Assembly: GCA_929200255.1 (NCBI GenBank)
Contig: CAKMYZ010000010.1
Location: forward strand, 1 to 64,000
Length of the DNA stretch: 64,000 bases
Reading direction: 5' to 3'
Origin: an uncultured Alphaproteobacteria bacterium
GTDB lineage: Bacteria > Pseudomonadota > Alphaproteobacteria > Rhodobacterales > Rhodobacteraceae
The translations under genes were made by a program, and so were the position numbers. The notes beneath the pieces are model-generated. The model was not told where the DNA came from, ran no database searches, and saw only the letters and a program-made list of their open reading frames with translations. Every line of letters starts with the position of its first letter. Positions within the stretch are counted from its first letter, which is position 1. Of the stretch, positions 1-8,405 are shown piece by piece.

Positions 1-52
1 AAAAGTAGCTTAATTTACGCCAAAACCTGTCCAAACATCGGGGAGTAGCTCA
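1..52. mobile_element. Probable terminal end of an IS3-family insertion sequence (partial)
   Basis: Read on the minus strand from position 52, the sequence begins TGAGCTACTCCCCGATG and continues with GTTTGGACAG. This resembles the TG-initiated terminal inverted repeats of IS3-family elements. It sits exactly where a ParB-like reading frame loses similarity to its family. Only the end is inside the window, so no transposase or target duplication can be seen. The assignment is inference from the motif and from the abrupt end of the host gene. Confidence 0.5.
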
Positions 53-263
53 CCTTTACCAAGTATTTTTTGCCCTGAGGTACCACAAGTGGGCTGTCGA
101 ATACCCTTCCGGCGGCGGAAATCTTTGAAGCGAGTTTTTCCATTTCCTTTGGTTTGTTTTGAAAAAGCCATAGTATAGCAGCCTCCTCAGACGGGGTAGG
201 GCCATGCCTATCATTGCTGGGATTTACGATAAGTTCGTCAATTTCGATTTCTAAAAATTTCAA
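53..263 (-). pseudogene. ParB-like nuclease-domain protein, truncated by insertion
   Basis: The readable protein starts at a TTG (263) about a dozen bases after the rimO stop. It shows the N-terminal part of a ParB/Srx-type domain: an opening ending in IDELIVNPSNDRHG, then EEAAILWLF and a segment ending PLVVPQGKKYLVK. In relatives the next residues are a DGNRR-type motif with the key arginines. Here they are replaced by VSYSPMFGQVLA and a stop, encoded by the putative IS end. About 70 genuine residues remain, so a functional nucleotide-binding or nuclease fold is unlikely. Family assignment is by recalled motif only. Confidence 0.6.
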
Positions 264-275
264 AGCACCACCTAG

Positions 276-1670
276 TCAAGTCACGATTCGCCCCCAAAGA
301 TCGTACTCACCTGCCTCCTCTACTTCAACGCGAACAACATCCCCCACGGCTAACCCCTCAACCCCTTCATCAATGAACAGGTTCCCATCGATCTCTGGCG
401 CGTCCGCCCATGTCCGGCACGTGGCGATCCCGTCCTCATCAATGTCGTCGACGATCACCTCTAGCGTCCGGCCAACTTTTGCCGCCAGTTTCGCTTCGGA
501 AATCTCTTGCGCCTTGGCCATGAACCGCTCCCAGCGGTCTTGTTTGACCTCTGCCGCCACATGGTCGGGCAGGGCGTTGCTGCGCGCGCCTGCGACGTTT
601 TCGTATTGGAAGCAGCCGACCCGGTCCAACTGTGCTTCATCCAGCCAGTCCAGCAGGTGCTGGAATTCTGCCTCCGTCTCGCCCGGGTAGCCCACGATGA
701 AGGTCGATCGCAGGGTGATGTCGGGGCAGGCGGCGCGCCATGCCGCGATCTCGTCGAGGGTTTTCGCCCCTGCCGCAGGCCGCGCCATGCGCCGCAGCAC
801 GTCGGGATGGCTGTGTTGGAACGGGATATCCAGATAGGGCAGCACGCCGTTTGACGGGTCCGCCATGATCGGGATCAGGTCGCGCACATGGGGGTAGGGG
901 TAGACGTAATGCAGGCGCACCCATGCGCCCAGTTGGCCCAGTTCGCGTGTGAGGTCGGTGATGTGGCTGCGCAGTTCGCCGTCTTTCCAAGGGTTCACAT
1001 CGTATTTGCGGTCCAGCCCATAGGCAGAGGTATCCTGAGAAATGACCAGCAGCTCCTTGACCCCGGCCTGCACCAGCTTTTCCGCCTCGCGCAGCACCGC
1101 ATGGGCGGGGCGCGATGCCAGCCGCCCGCGCATATCGGGGATGATGCAGAACTTGCACTTGTGGTTGCAGCCCTCAGAGATTTTCAGATAGCTGTAGTGG
1201 CGTGGTGTCAGGCTGACCCCGCTGGCAGGCAGCAGGTCAATGAAGGGATCGGGTGCGGGCGGCACATTGGCGTGTACCGCATCCAGCACTTGTTCGTATT
1301 GATGCGGCCCCGTTACGGCAAGGATTTGGGGATGATGTTCGCGGATGTAATCCGGTTCCGCCCCCAGACAGCCGGTGACGATGACCTTGCCATTTTCCTG
1401 CAAGGCCTCGCCAATGGCATCAAGGGATTCCGCCTTGGCGCTGTCCAGAAACCCGCAGGTGTTCACGATCACCGCCTCTGCACCGGCGTAGTCAGGCGAA
1501 ATCGCATAGCCCTCGGCCCGCAGCCGGGTCAGAATGCGCTCACTGTCCACCAGCGCCTTGGGGCAACCAAGTGAGACCATGCCAATGGTCGGCTGCCCGT
1601 CGCGCGGGGCATCGGTGATTTTCGCAGCAGGCGCGAGGTCAGGGCGGAGCGATGGCGGGTTCTGTGTCAT
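276..1670 (-). CDS. rimO: Ribosomal protein S12 methylthiotransferase RimO
   Basis: RimO is a cytosolic radical-SAM enzyme that adds a methylthio group to an aspartate of ribosomal protein S12. The 464-residue product has the expected order: an N-terminal UPF0004 domain ([15 protein letters not shown] near residue 30, [10 protein letters not shown] near 70, [11 protein letters not shown] near 100), a radical-SAM core with the CNHKCKFC cluster motif near 165, and a C-terminal TRAM domain ending [10 protein letters not shown]. Wording such as HYVYPYPH and [16 protein letters not shown] is typical of RimO rather than MiaB. Length matches the family. It appears monocistronic apart from the broken ParB-like gene just downstream. 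Confidence 0.95.
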   Translation of the reverse strand: MTQNPPSLRPDLAPAAKITDAPRDGQPTIGMVSLGCPKALVDSERILTRLRAEGYAISPDYAGAEAVIVNTCGFLDSAKAESLDAIGEALQENGKVIVTGCLGAEPDYIREHHPQILAVTGPHQYEQVLDAVHANVPPAPDPFIDLLPASGVSLTPRHYSYLKISEGCNHKCKFCIIPDMRGRLASRPAHAVLREAEKLVQAGVKELLVISQDTSAYGLDRKYDVNPWKDGELRSHITDLTRELGQLGAWVRLHYVYPYPHVRDLIPIMADPSNGVLPYLDIPFQHSHPDVLRRMARPAAGAKTLDEIAAWRAACPDITLRSTFIVGYPGETEAEFQHLLDWLDEAQLDRVGCFQYENVAGARSNALPDHVAAEVKQDRWERFMAKAQEISEAKLAAKVGRTLEVIVDDIDEDGIATCRTWADAPEIDGNLFIDEGVEGLAVGDVVRVEVEEAGEYDLWGRIVT

Positions 1671-1810
1671 CCGCGCCGTATAGCGCGGGGTGGGCGTGTT
1701 GGGAATGGGCGCGACATCAGTATTGGTGACGGGTTTGCGGGTGGCGGTGCGCTATAGCAGGTGTGGCCGCGCGCGCCCTTTGGTAGCGCGACGCAGCAGA
1801 TCTGGTGGCG

Positions 1811-2896
1811 CTACCGCAGCGCCGCCAAATTGACAAAAATCTCTTCTGGGTGCGTTGCTCCCACGACTTGTTTCAGTGGCGTGAATTCCCCCAGAATTGG
1901 CAGATACTGCGCAACCTCATCAGCAAAAACCTGATCTGAGGTGTATCCGTAGCTGATATAAAAATCCGTAAATTCTTCGGGGGCTTCAGTGTCAACCCGC
2001 ACCCAATATCCCGCTCCGCGTAGCTGATCTGCGAAGACATCAGCAGCTTGAGCCATACTGGCCAGTTCTGGATCTATGACGAATGTGACGCGCCCTTTGG
2101 GTGGTATCACATCTTGGGGTACGACCCATCGGCTGGCTGCGTAATCAAGCCCATCGTCGGAGAGATTGCTGACCCGCCAAAGTGCATTGTCCAGATTGGT
2201 GTCGAGGTACGCCGAAGCCACCGTTGACTGAGAGGTCAGAGGTGCACTGTAGTCTGCATCCAGGAGCGGCGCGCGCAGAGCTTCGACAAGATATCTGGAC
2301 GATGTTTGCGGTGTCACGTCCCAGATCAATTCCATGCCCTGCCTGTCGGCCTGTGCAAACGTAATGTCTGGCGCGGTGATCGTATCCGTTCGGACGGTGG
2401 CGTCGCGCGGTTTTTCGGCAGCGGCTGGTATGCTTGCCGCAGCAAGATCAAACCAATGTGCCGCCAATGCGGGGTTGGCTGCAATGCCATCACCGGCCTC
2501 AAGCAGCAGGCCCAGATTGTACTGCGCTCTGGTATGGTCGCGCAGGGCTGCCCGCGTGTACCAAAGTTGCGCGGCACCGGCATCACGCGCGCGCCCGATA
2601 CCTGCATCATACATGATGGCGATATTGAACTGCGCTTCGGCCAGACCAAGGTTGGCGGCTTTTTCATACCAGTCAAACGCGAGATCAATATCGCGCGGTT
2701 GTCCAAAGCCGCGGTCAGCCAACAGGCCAAGACCCAGCATGGCATCGGGCGAGCCCTCTGCCGCCTCGTCAAGCCAGAGCGTCTGTGCGCGTGCAAAATC
2801 GCGTGCGGCAAATGCGTCTGCACCGTTGTCCTGTGCCCAGCCAAAGGCTGGGTACAGAGCGGCGACGACGCAGAGTGAAAGGTGAAACCGTTTCAT
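1811..2896 (-). CDS. Secreted Sel1-repeat (TPR-like) protein
   Basis: This 361-residue protein begins with a clear signal peptide ending near FGWAQ. Residues roughly 30-150 form about four Sel1-type repeats (for example PDAMLGLGLLADRGFG, AEAQFNIAIMYDAGIG, TRAQYNLGLLLEAGDG), which act as protein-protein scaffolds in other systems. The C-terminal half has no family I can name; it contains VFADQLRGAGYWVRV and DFYISYGYTSDQVF. The ATG at 2896 overlaps the stop of the preceding OmpA-like gene (TAATG), which implies translational coupling. It is the last gene of a three-gene envelope cluster. The molecular role is unknown. Confidence 0.75.
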   Translation of the reverse strand: MKRFHLSLCVVAALYPAFGWAQDNGADAFAARDFARAQTLWLDEAAEGSPDAMLGLGLLADRGFGQPRDIDLAFDWYEKAANLGLAEAQFNIAIMYDAGIGRARDAGAAQLWYTRAALRDHTRAQYNLGLLLEAGDGIAANPALAAHWFDLAAASIPAAAEKPRDATVRTDTITAPDITFAQADRQGMELIWDVTPQTSSRYLVEALRAPLLDADYSAPLTSQSTVASAYLDTNLDNALWRVSNLSDDGLDYAASRWVVPQDVIPPKGRVTFVIDPELASMAQAADVFADQLRGAGYWVRVDTEAPEEFTDFYISYGYTSDQVFADEVAQYLPILGEFTPLKQVVGATHPEEIFVNLAALR

Positions 2897-3345
2897 TAGC
2901 GCCAACTGATCTCAACAACGCGGTTTTCTTCTTCGGCAATGCCGTCCGGTGTGGCGACCTGCAATTCGCTGTTGCCACGACCAAGGACTTGCAAGCGTTC
3001 AATCGGGATGCCACGATCTGTCAGCGCAGTTGCAACCGCTGTCGCGCGTTGGATGGACAGGCTCAGGTTCTGGCTGGGATTGCCGACCTTATCCGCGCCA
3101 CCGGCGACGATCATCACAAACGGGTCACCTTCGCGGAACGTGCGGACGGCGCGGTCCAGTGTATCGGCCTGATCGGGGCTGATTGTTGCGCTGCCGGATG
3201 CAAAATACACTTTCAGCCAGGGCGCCTCTTCTGCAGCCTCAACAGCCGGTGTATCGCCTTGCGTCGCTTCCTGCGCGGTTAGTGCCGTTGGGCCGGCCAA
3301 AATGCCGAGGGCGAGCATGATTGATTTTGTGTTTAGGATTTTCAT
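2896..3345 (-). CDS. OmpA-like peptidoglycan-binding domain protein
   Basis: The 149-residue product has a signal peptide (residues 1-23, ending LTAQ) and then an OmpA C-terminal domain. Visible features are VYFASGSATISPDQADTLDRA, the IVAGGADKVG segment carrying the usual ligand-binding Asp, NLSLSIQRATAVATAL, and ENRVVEISW at the end. Such domains bind diaminopimelate in peptidoglycan. There is no beta-barrel, so it is probably a soluble periplasmic protein. The start at 3345 was chosen for the AAAGGAAAG ribosome site just upstream. It lies about 50 bp after the LytR_C-like gene and overlaps the Sel1 gene, so the three look co-transcribed. Confidence 0.85.
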   Translation of the reverse strand: MKILNTKSIMLALGILAGPTALTAQEATQGDTPAVEAAEEAPWLKVYFASGSATISPDQADTLDRAVRTFREGDPFVMIVAGGADKVGNPSQNLSLSIQRATAVATALTDRGIPIERLQVLGRGNSELQVATPDGIAEEENRVVEISWR

Positions 3346-3392
3346 GGTTCTTTCCTTTTTGGGTGGGTGGGGTTGCATTGATTACCTGTCCG

Positions 3393-4367
3393 TCAGTCAG
3401 ATGACCCGGCGAGGATAATATCAATTCTGGGGGTGCCGGATTGCGATGCGATCCATGTCAGATCAACAAGCCTGGCATCATACTGTCCGGCGAGCGCACG
3501 AGCAGGCGCTGCGTCTTGTGCGCGATAGTAGCGCACTTCGGAGCTTGGGAAGGGGATCGTAGATGTCCGCAGGTCGACATCATATTCGACAAGCGCCGCG
3601 ACCAATTGTGTGGTTGTCGCAGAAGCAGCATCGTTGGTTTGCACGGCGAAACTCACACCGTCAAAGGCCGGAATTGTCCTATTGCAGGTCACGCAGACAA
3701 ACGGGCTCAGGGCCACGGGCTGGGCCGGACGTGCGGGCAGCGTTGTTGCCGGCGCACGGGATGTCATGGCGATGACCGCGGGGACGTCCAGCACCTCAGG
3801 CGCTTGTCCCAGTCCAGGCGCTGTTTCAGAGAGCAGTGGTGGAGGTGGCAGCTGGCGGGCTTCTGGTGACCTTTGCTCGACCGGTTCTGCAACCAGATTG
3901 GGCGGCGTCATCGGCACGGATGGGGCGCGACCAAGATTGGCAGGCTGTGTCACTTGCAGGCTGTCGTCGGCTACGACTGTATCCAGCGCCGGAGCCTGTT
4001 GTAACGCCGCCAGTCCCGGGTCGGGCAGCGGAGTGGGCAGCGTGACCTGCAGAATTACGTATCCCCCCAAGACAATGCCAAGGCTCATGACTGTTGCGCT
4101 GATCTTGGCTGTGGATCGTGTCTTGAGCCTGGATTTTGTGGTTTCTGTCTGGAGGGCCCAGACTGCCCGCTGATCAACTGATGGCCGATGATGCTCTGCA
4201 CCCGGGGATGTCAAACCACGGCTGCCACGGACGCGATAGCCATACTTTGGGCGCGATGGATGACGGACTGGTGGATCTGCGACGATTGTCGGCCAGACAG
4301 CGCCAGCAGGCCGTGACTGGCGAAAACCAGCGAGAAGCGGAAAGTTCAGATTGGATGTGACTGCCAT
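3393..4367 (-). CDS. Membrane protein with LytR_C-like C-terminal domain
   Basis: This 324-residue protein has a polar basic N-terminus of about 85 residues, one transmembrane helix near residues 90-112 (VMSLGIVLGGYVILQV), a long proline-rich linker with PPPPLL, and a C-terminal domain of about 100 residues. That domain contains a CVTC pair followed by EVRYYRAQDAAPARAL and DLTWIASQSGTPRIDIILA. This resembles the LytR/CpsA/Psr C-terminal (LytR_C) fold. The topology suggests a periplasmic sensor or scaffold anchored in the inner membrane. The ATG at 4367 has an AGGA ribosome site. It is the first gene of the cluster with the OmpA-like and Sel1 genes. Function is not known. Confidence 0.6.
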   Translation of the reverse strand: MAVTSNLNFPLLAGFRQSRPAGAVWPTIVADPPVRHPSRPKYGYRVRGSRGLTSPGAEHHRPSVDQRAVWALQTETTKSRLKTRSTAKISATVMSLGIVLGGYVILQVTLPTPLPDPGLAALQQAPALDTVVADDSLQVTQPANLGRAPSVPMTPPNLVAEPVEQRSPEARQLPPPPLLSETAPGLGQAPEVLDVPAVIAMTSRAPATTLPARPAQPVALSPFVCVTCNRTIPAFDGVSFAVQTNDAASATTTQLVAALVEYDVDLRTSTIPFPSSEVRYYRAQDAAPARALAGQYDARLVDLTWIASQSGTPRIDIILAGSSD

Positions 4368-4480
4368 TGTCGATCGTTCCTGTCATTTGCGCCTCATTTT
4401 TTGGCGCGATAACGAAGACACGGATGCACCTGTGAAGAAGTTTCAGGCGTTTCAAAAAAAAATCGCATCTGCACAGAAAG

Positions 4481-4504
4481 CCCCGAAAGCTTTCGCTTTC
4501 GGGG
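4481..4504 (-). terminator. Hairpin terminator after the DUF4394 gene
   Basis: A perfect 10-bp stem with a 4-base loop (CCCCGAAAGC/GCTTTCGGGG). On the minus strand the loop reads GAAA. CTTTCTG follows immediately and a long T tract lies about 20 bases later. It stands downstream of the minus-strand DUF4394 gene and before the LytR_C-like gene. Confidence 0.65.
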
Positions 4505-4633
4505 CCGGTCGCTTGTTAACAGAGACCTGCCGATGTGGTGGTACCGTCTGACTGACAACAGACATTATGTGTACCAAACTAACCAGTGCGCGCCGGCAAC
4601 ACGCTCTGGATACCTGTTGACGGTTTCTTTTCC

Positions 4634-5479
4634 TTACATGCCTGATGACACGGCAAAGCTTGAGATACCGCTGGTGCCAAGGTCCGCAAGCAGCGTTGCA
4701 TCGCCTGTTTCAAGATTCATTGCGTAAAGCCCGGCCGTCATCGCCCCGTCAATCTGCAATACGGCGTAGGCTGCATCGGTGCCCTGCGCGGGTGAGATGA
4801 TGTCAAAGCCGCCCACTGGTAGGATATCGACCGGTGCGCCCGCGACCTTGATCTGGCCAACTGTTTCAAGCGTCCCTGCATTGTTGGCCAGGCTGACGAG
4901 CGCATTGGCGCGGGCATCAAGCGCGTATTGGAATGTACTTTCGGCCTTCATGCCGTCGATGGCATTGGTATAGGCATTGCCAAAAATCTGCGGTTCAGCG
5001 CCCTCTGACATGTCGCCTTCTGCATAGAACATGTCTGTAAAGCGGCGCACGGAATTCGCGCGGTCGTCACCGAAGTCGGATGGGAAGTAGACCAGGTTGT
5101 CGCCTGCCGAAGACACGGCACGCACGGCGTCAATGGCATTGTTGAAGTCAAAGGCGACCACCGCATCTTTGGCAATCATCGCACCATCCATGAAGGCCGC
5201 GTCAGTATCGGTTGTCATGCCCGTCATTGGATCAATGGTGACAATGCGACCATCAGCATATCCCATCAATTCGCCCGTAACGGGGCGCCAGGCGATAGAC
5301 CGCACCGGGGTAGATAGTGCAGTAGTTGTCGCATCGGTCGGGTCTGAGATACTTGGCATGACGGTCAGGCTCATCCCGTCGGCTGACAGGGCGAAACCGG
5401 AGGTTCCGGCATGGCCGTCGGCAAAGGACGGTGCGGCTAGCAGGCTGATAAGCGCAGCGGTTGTGATAGTGCGTAGCAT
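4634..5479 (-). CDS. Secreted DUF4394-domain protein
   Basis: The 281-residue product has a signal peptide ending AAPSFADGHA and then one DUF4394 domain, a beta-propeller-like family of unknown function. Recurrent motifs are visible: VRSIAWRPVTGELMGYADG, IVTIDPMTGMTT, VAFDFNNAIDAVRAVSS, and near the end VGGFDIISPAQGTDAAYAVL. The start at 5479 is supported by an AAAAGGAAA site; a longer frame upstream would lack a signal peptide. The gene lies about 50 bp after msrB on the same strand and behind the fasciclin and anti-sigma genes. That suggests a secreted member of the same regulon. Confidence 0.85.
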   Translation of the reverse strand: MLRTITTAALISLLAAPSFADGHAGTSGFALSADGMSLTVMPSISDPTDATTTALSTPVRSIAWRPVTGELMGYADGRIVTIDPMTGMTTDTDAAFMDGAMIAKDAVVAFDFNNAIDAVRAVSSAGDNLVYFPSDFGDDRANSVRRFTDMFYAEGDMSEGAEPQIFGNAYTNAIDGMKAESTFQYALDARANALVSLANNAGTLETVGQIKVAGAPVDILPVGGFDIISPAQGTDAAYAVLQIDGAMTAGLYAMNLETGDATLLADLGTSGISSFAVSSGM

Positions 5480-5529
5480 AGTGTTTCCTTTTGAGGGTGT
5501 TGATAGGGTGGTTGTCTGGTGGGTGCCGG

Positions 5530-5985
5530 TCACGTCTTGAAAGCGAGGCTGCCCCCGTTCAGGCAATGACGTTTGCCAGTTGGCTCTGGGCCGTCATCAA
5601 AAATGTGGCCCAGATGGGAACCACAGCGACGGCAATGCGCCTCAGTACGGACGGCAAATAGTGAATTGTCCGGGCGCGTGCCAATTGCGTCAGGCAGTGC
5701 ATCCCAAAAGCTGGGCCAACCGGTGCCGCTGTCGTACTTCTGTTCAGAGGCGTATAGCGGCAGGTCGCATCCCTTGCAGTGATATGTGCCTGCTCGCGTC
5801 TCTCTATCAAGCGGGCTGCTGAAGGGGCGTTCTGTTTTTTCCTCGCGCATCACGGCGTACTCGATATCTGTCAGCATCGCGCGCCATTCGGCGTCGGTGC
5901 GTGTGATCTCGAATGTGCCGGTTACGCCAAAGGCACGGGTGCCCACCAAGGCGACAAAGCTGGTCAGTAGGGTGCGGCGTTGCAT
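5530..5985 (-). CDS. msrB: Exported peptide-methionine (R)-S-oxide reductase MsrB
   Basis: MsrB reduces the R form of methionine sulfoxide in proteins. The 151-residue protein has a twin-arginine-like leader (MQRRTLLTSFVALVGTRAFG), so this copy probably acts in the periplasm. The four zinc cysteines are present as CKGC and CRRCGSHLG. The catalytic cysteine lies in RHCLNGGSLAF near the C-terminus, and the GTGWPSFW motif is intact. It stands between the fasciclin and DUF4394 genes on the same strand, so it may repair oxidised secreted proteins of this group. A separate MsrA without a signal peptide is at 44539. Confidence 0.92.
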   Translation of the reverse strand: MQRRTLLTSFVALVGTRAFGVTGTFEITRTDAEWRAMLTDIEYAVMREEKTERPFSSPLDRETRAGTYHCKGCDLPLYASEQKYDSGTGWPSFWDALPDAIGTRPDNSLFAVRTEAHCRRCGSHLGHIFDDGPEPTGKRHCLNGGSLAFKT

Positions 5986-6009
5986 TTTGAATTCTCCATG
6001 TGGCCGTCC

Positions 6010-6036
6010 GATCCCCTCTACCCAGTAGAGGGGATC
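6010..6036. other. Perfect 12-bp inverted repeat between the fasciclin and msrB genes
   Basis: GATCCCCTCTAC and its exact complement are separated by CCA. No T run follows on either side. It is more likely an intercistronic RNA hairpin, or a weak attenuator after the fasciclin gene, than a true terminator. Confidence 0.55.
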
Positions 6037-6059
6037 AAGATCAGCGTTTGGGCTGGGGC

Positions 6060-6623
6060 TTACTTTGGAACCAGAACAGCGTTGACCACGTGGATCACAC
6101 CGTTTGACTGATCAACGTCAGCCACAGTAATGAGAGAGGCGTTACCGCTTTCGTCGTAGATGTAGACGTTGTTTCCGCGGGCCTGGGCGGATAGCGCGTC
6201 ACCAGACACCGCGTTGAAGTGGTAGAAGCCATCGTCGCTTGACTGCGCCGCGGCAATAATGTCGGCCGCAGACCAATCGCCAGCAACAACATGCGCGGTG
6301 AGCACCTTTTGCAGCGTCGCCTTGTTTTCGGGCAACAGCAGGTTTTCAACAGTACCGGCGGGCAATGCGGCGAACGCGTCGTCAACCGGAGCGAACACAG
6401 TGAAAGGGCCCTCACCTTGCAGGGTTTCAACCAGATCTGCAGCCTGTACAGCAGCGACAAGCGTCGTGTGGATTGGTGAATTCACGGCGTTTTCGATGAT
6501 GTTGCGCTCGACCAGCATTTCTGCACCGCCGACCATGGGGTTGCCAGCGTGGCTTGCTGCAAATGCGGCTGTGGAACTAATTGCCACGGTCAATGCGGCG
6601 ATTGTTGCTTTGAACGACGTCAT
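6060..6623 (-). CDS. Secreted fasciclin (FAS1) domain protein
   Basis: The 187-residue protein has a signal peptide ending AAFAASHA and a single FAS1 domain. The two conserved boxes are clear: FTVFAPVDDAFAALP near residue 85 and DQSNGVIHVVNAVLVPK at the C-terminus. FAS1 proteins act in surface adhesion and extracellular interactions. The ATG at 6623 follows AAGGAAA. It lies immediately downstream of the anti-sigma gene with about 100 bp between. Sigma/anti-sigma plus fasciclin is reminiscent of the SigK/RskA/MPT70 set of mycobacteria, which suggests that the sigma factor controls this gene. Confidence 0.9.
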   Translation of the reverse strand: MTSFKATIAALTVAISSTAAFAASHAGNPMVGGAEMLVERNIIENAVNSPIHTTLVAAVQAADLVETLQGEGPFTVFAPVDDAFAALPAGTVENLLLPENKATLQKVLTAHVVAGDWSAADIIAAAQSSDDGFYHFNAVSGDALSAQARGNNVYIYDESGNASLITVADVDQSNGVIHVVNAVLVPK

Positions 6624-6720
6624 AATGTGTTTCCTTGTGTGAGGGCCGCACAATTGGGCGGCGATACAAGGAACCACGGCAGGTCGACCGAAAAAGTTTC
6701 AGCCGACCCAAAGAAAGTTT

Positions 6721-7407
6721 TTAGATGGAAACGACAGGGCCAGCCGCAAGCACGTCGCCAGTTGGTGCACCGGTGGTTGAACCGCCTGGCGGTTCATCAC
6801 TGATGGCGAGCGTCCCACCGGCAATAGAGTCCGCCAATGCGGGGGGCAGGGCGATGTCAGTGGCGGTCTGATCCGGCAGCACGCCAAGTGAGACGGGCAC
6901 GGAAGAACCGTCAGCAATGAGCCACAATTCCAGAACCCGGCCGGGCCGCGCGCTGCCGGCCTGGCGGTCGATCCTGAGGATGCCCGCATCAGGCGCATAG
7001 CTGGCAAGCACCACCAATGACTGATCTTCCGCGGCGAGTTCAGCTGTGAATGCAGGGGTAAAGCCATCTGGAAGTTCGGTTGGCGGCAACACGACCAGAA
7101 CCGCAAGGCCAAGGGCAGCAGCGAAACCAGCACCCATCAACAAGCGCCAAACTGATGCTGTCGTCTTGGCAGGTGTCGCGAACAATGTTTTGTGAATGCG
7201 GGCCTTGAGCGCCGGCGGCGGGGCAACAGGGACGATTTCATCGGCAAGCGACACGAAATGCTGATCCCAATCTGCAACCAAACGGCGCAGTGCGGGGTCG
7301 TCTTTCAACCGATCCTCAAAGGCTTGGCGTGCCTGCGCATCCAGCAGATGCAAGGCATATTCGCCAGCGAGGGCGACGTCATCATCATGATCGTCGACAG
7401 GGGTCAT
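6721..7407 (-). CDS. Anti-sigma factor, RskA-like
   Basis: The 228-residue protein has an N-terminal anti-sigma domain (ALAGEYALHLLDAQARQAFEDRL, then WDQHF), a transmembrane helix near residues 90-110 (LLMGAGFAAALGLAVLVVLP), and a C-terminal periplasmic RskA domain (LELWLIADGSSVPVSLGVL, GTLAISDEPPGGS). It should hold the adjacent ECF sigma factor at the membrane and release it on an envelope signal. I chose the ATG at 7407 because it overlaps the sigma stop codon (ATGA); an upstream ATG at 7419 is also possible. Membrane topology is inferred from hydrophobicity. Confidence 0.88.
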   Translation of the reverse strand: MTPVDDHDDDVALAGEYALHLLDAQARQAFEDRLKDDPALRRLVADWDQHFVSLADEIVPVAPPPALKARIHKTLFATPAKTTASVWRLLMGAGFAAALGLAVLVVLPPTELPDGFTPAFTAELAAEDQSLVVLASYAPDAGILRIDRQAGSARPGRVLELWLIADGSSVPVSLGVLPDQTATDIALPPALADSIAGGTLAISDEPPGGSTTGAPTGDVLAAGPVVSI

Positions 7408-7946
7408 CGGGATAGGCATTCTTTCAGTTTTGCAAGGCTGCGGCGCAGCCAGGTTCGCATTGTATTCAGCGGCACGTCATGTCGCGCTGCCAGTTCATTG
7501 TAGCTGTGCCCTTCAAGATAGGCACCACGTACCGCGTCTGCGCGGTCCGCATCGAGTTCATCAAGACATCCGTCGATCTGCGATCTTTCAGATGATGCAA
7601 CCGCGGCCGCCTCCGGCGTTGGCCCTGCATCCGAAAGATCATGAACCTCATCAATGTCGACCGACCCTTCCTTGCGGGTCCGCAGCTTATCAATGGCAAG
7701 GTTCCGCGTGAGCGTGATCAACCATGTCATCGGACTGTAGCCATTGGCGGCATATGAACCCGCTTTCTGCCAAATCCTGACAAAAGCGTCCTGCAATGCA
7801 TCCTCTGCCTCAGCGCGATCATTTAAGATACGGAGGCAGACGCCAAAAAGTTTCGCGGACGTCGCATCATAAAGCGAAGAGAATGCCGCACGATCACCAA
7901 GACCCACCTGCGCGATCATCTTTTCAACATCTTGTCGGGTGGTCAT
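7404..7946 (-). CDS. ECF RNA polymerase sigma factor, SigK-like
   Basis: The 180-residue protein has sigma region 2 (SSLYDATSAKLFGVCLRIL, EDALQDAFVRIWQKA, then PMTWLITLTRNLAID) and region 4 with a helix-turn-helix (GHSYNELAARHDVPLNTMRTWLRRSLAKLKECL). There is no region 3, as expected for ECF factors. Two ATGs, at 7952 and 7946, are possible; the second sits at better spacing from an AGAAG site. It overlaps the anti-sigma gene by four bases. Likely targets are the fasciclin, msrB and DUF4394 genes downstream, but no shared promoter motif was clear by eye. Confidence 0.92.
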   Translation of the reverse strand: MTTRQDVEKMIAQVGLGDRAAFSSLYDATSAKLFGVCLRILNDRAEAEDALQDAFVRIWQKAGSYAANGYSPMTWLITLTRNLAIDKLRTRKEGSVDIDEVHDLSDAGPTPEAAAVASSERSQIDGCLDELDADRADAVRGAYLEGHSYNELAARHDVPLNTMRTWLRRSLAKLKECLSR

Positions 7947-8056
7947 TGGCATTCTTCTGTTGGGATGGTGATGAGTTATCAGAACACGTTGGGTTGTGAA
8001 AGATCAACAGGGATCATGCCGCGAGGAAGTGAAGCGATGGCAATACCTATCGATAG

Positions 8057-8405
8057 AGATGGTTCAGTTCGTTTGAACAGTTTCGATCTGTTTCTTAAGT
8101 GGCTTCCGATTCGGTTATGCGGCGATCGGGATTGGCGGCGGCGGGTTGGAGTATGCGTGATCGGGCGTCTGCCCGTCCAGCGATGAATGCTGTCTCCTGC
8201 TGTTGTAGGGCGCCAGACATTTGCGCAAGCAATCGTCGGTCGCCAACACGCGGTCGTAGGCGCGCGGACAGATTTCTTTGTATTTGATTGCCTGCCAGAT
8301 CCGTTCGAAAAACCGTTGTCCCCCCCTCCCACTTTTGCCGTTCATGCTGATCTGGACGTCGACGCCCTTCAGCGTTTTGATGACGTTAATGGACGTGAAG
8401 CGGTT
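8057..8405 (-). mobile_element. Remnant of an IS3-family element (3' end of transposase OrfB)
   Basis: The minus-strand frame ending at 8115 gives the tail of an IS3-type integrase-like transposase: RFTSINVIKTLKGVDVQISMNGK, then FFERIWQAIKYKEI, YNSRRQHSSLDGQTPDHAY and PPPPIPIAA. The usual segment between MDGK and VERLW is garbled to SGRGGQR at a run of G, consistent with an indel. The catalytic DDE residues further upstream are missing. The sequence AACTGTTCAAAC after the stop resembles a terminal inverted repeat, putting the element end near 8057. It directly abuts the 3' end of the DUF2332 gene. Confidence 0.75.
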
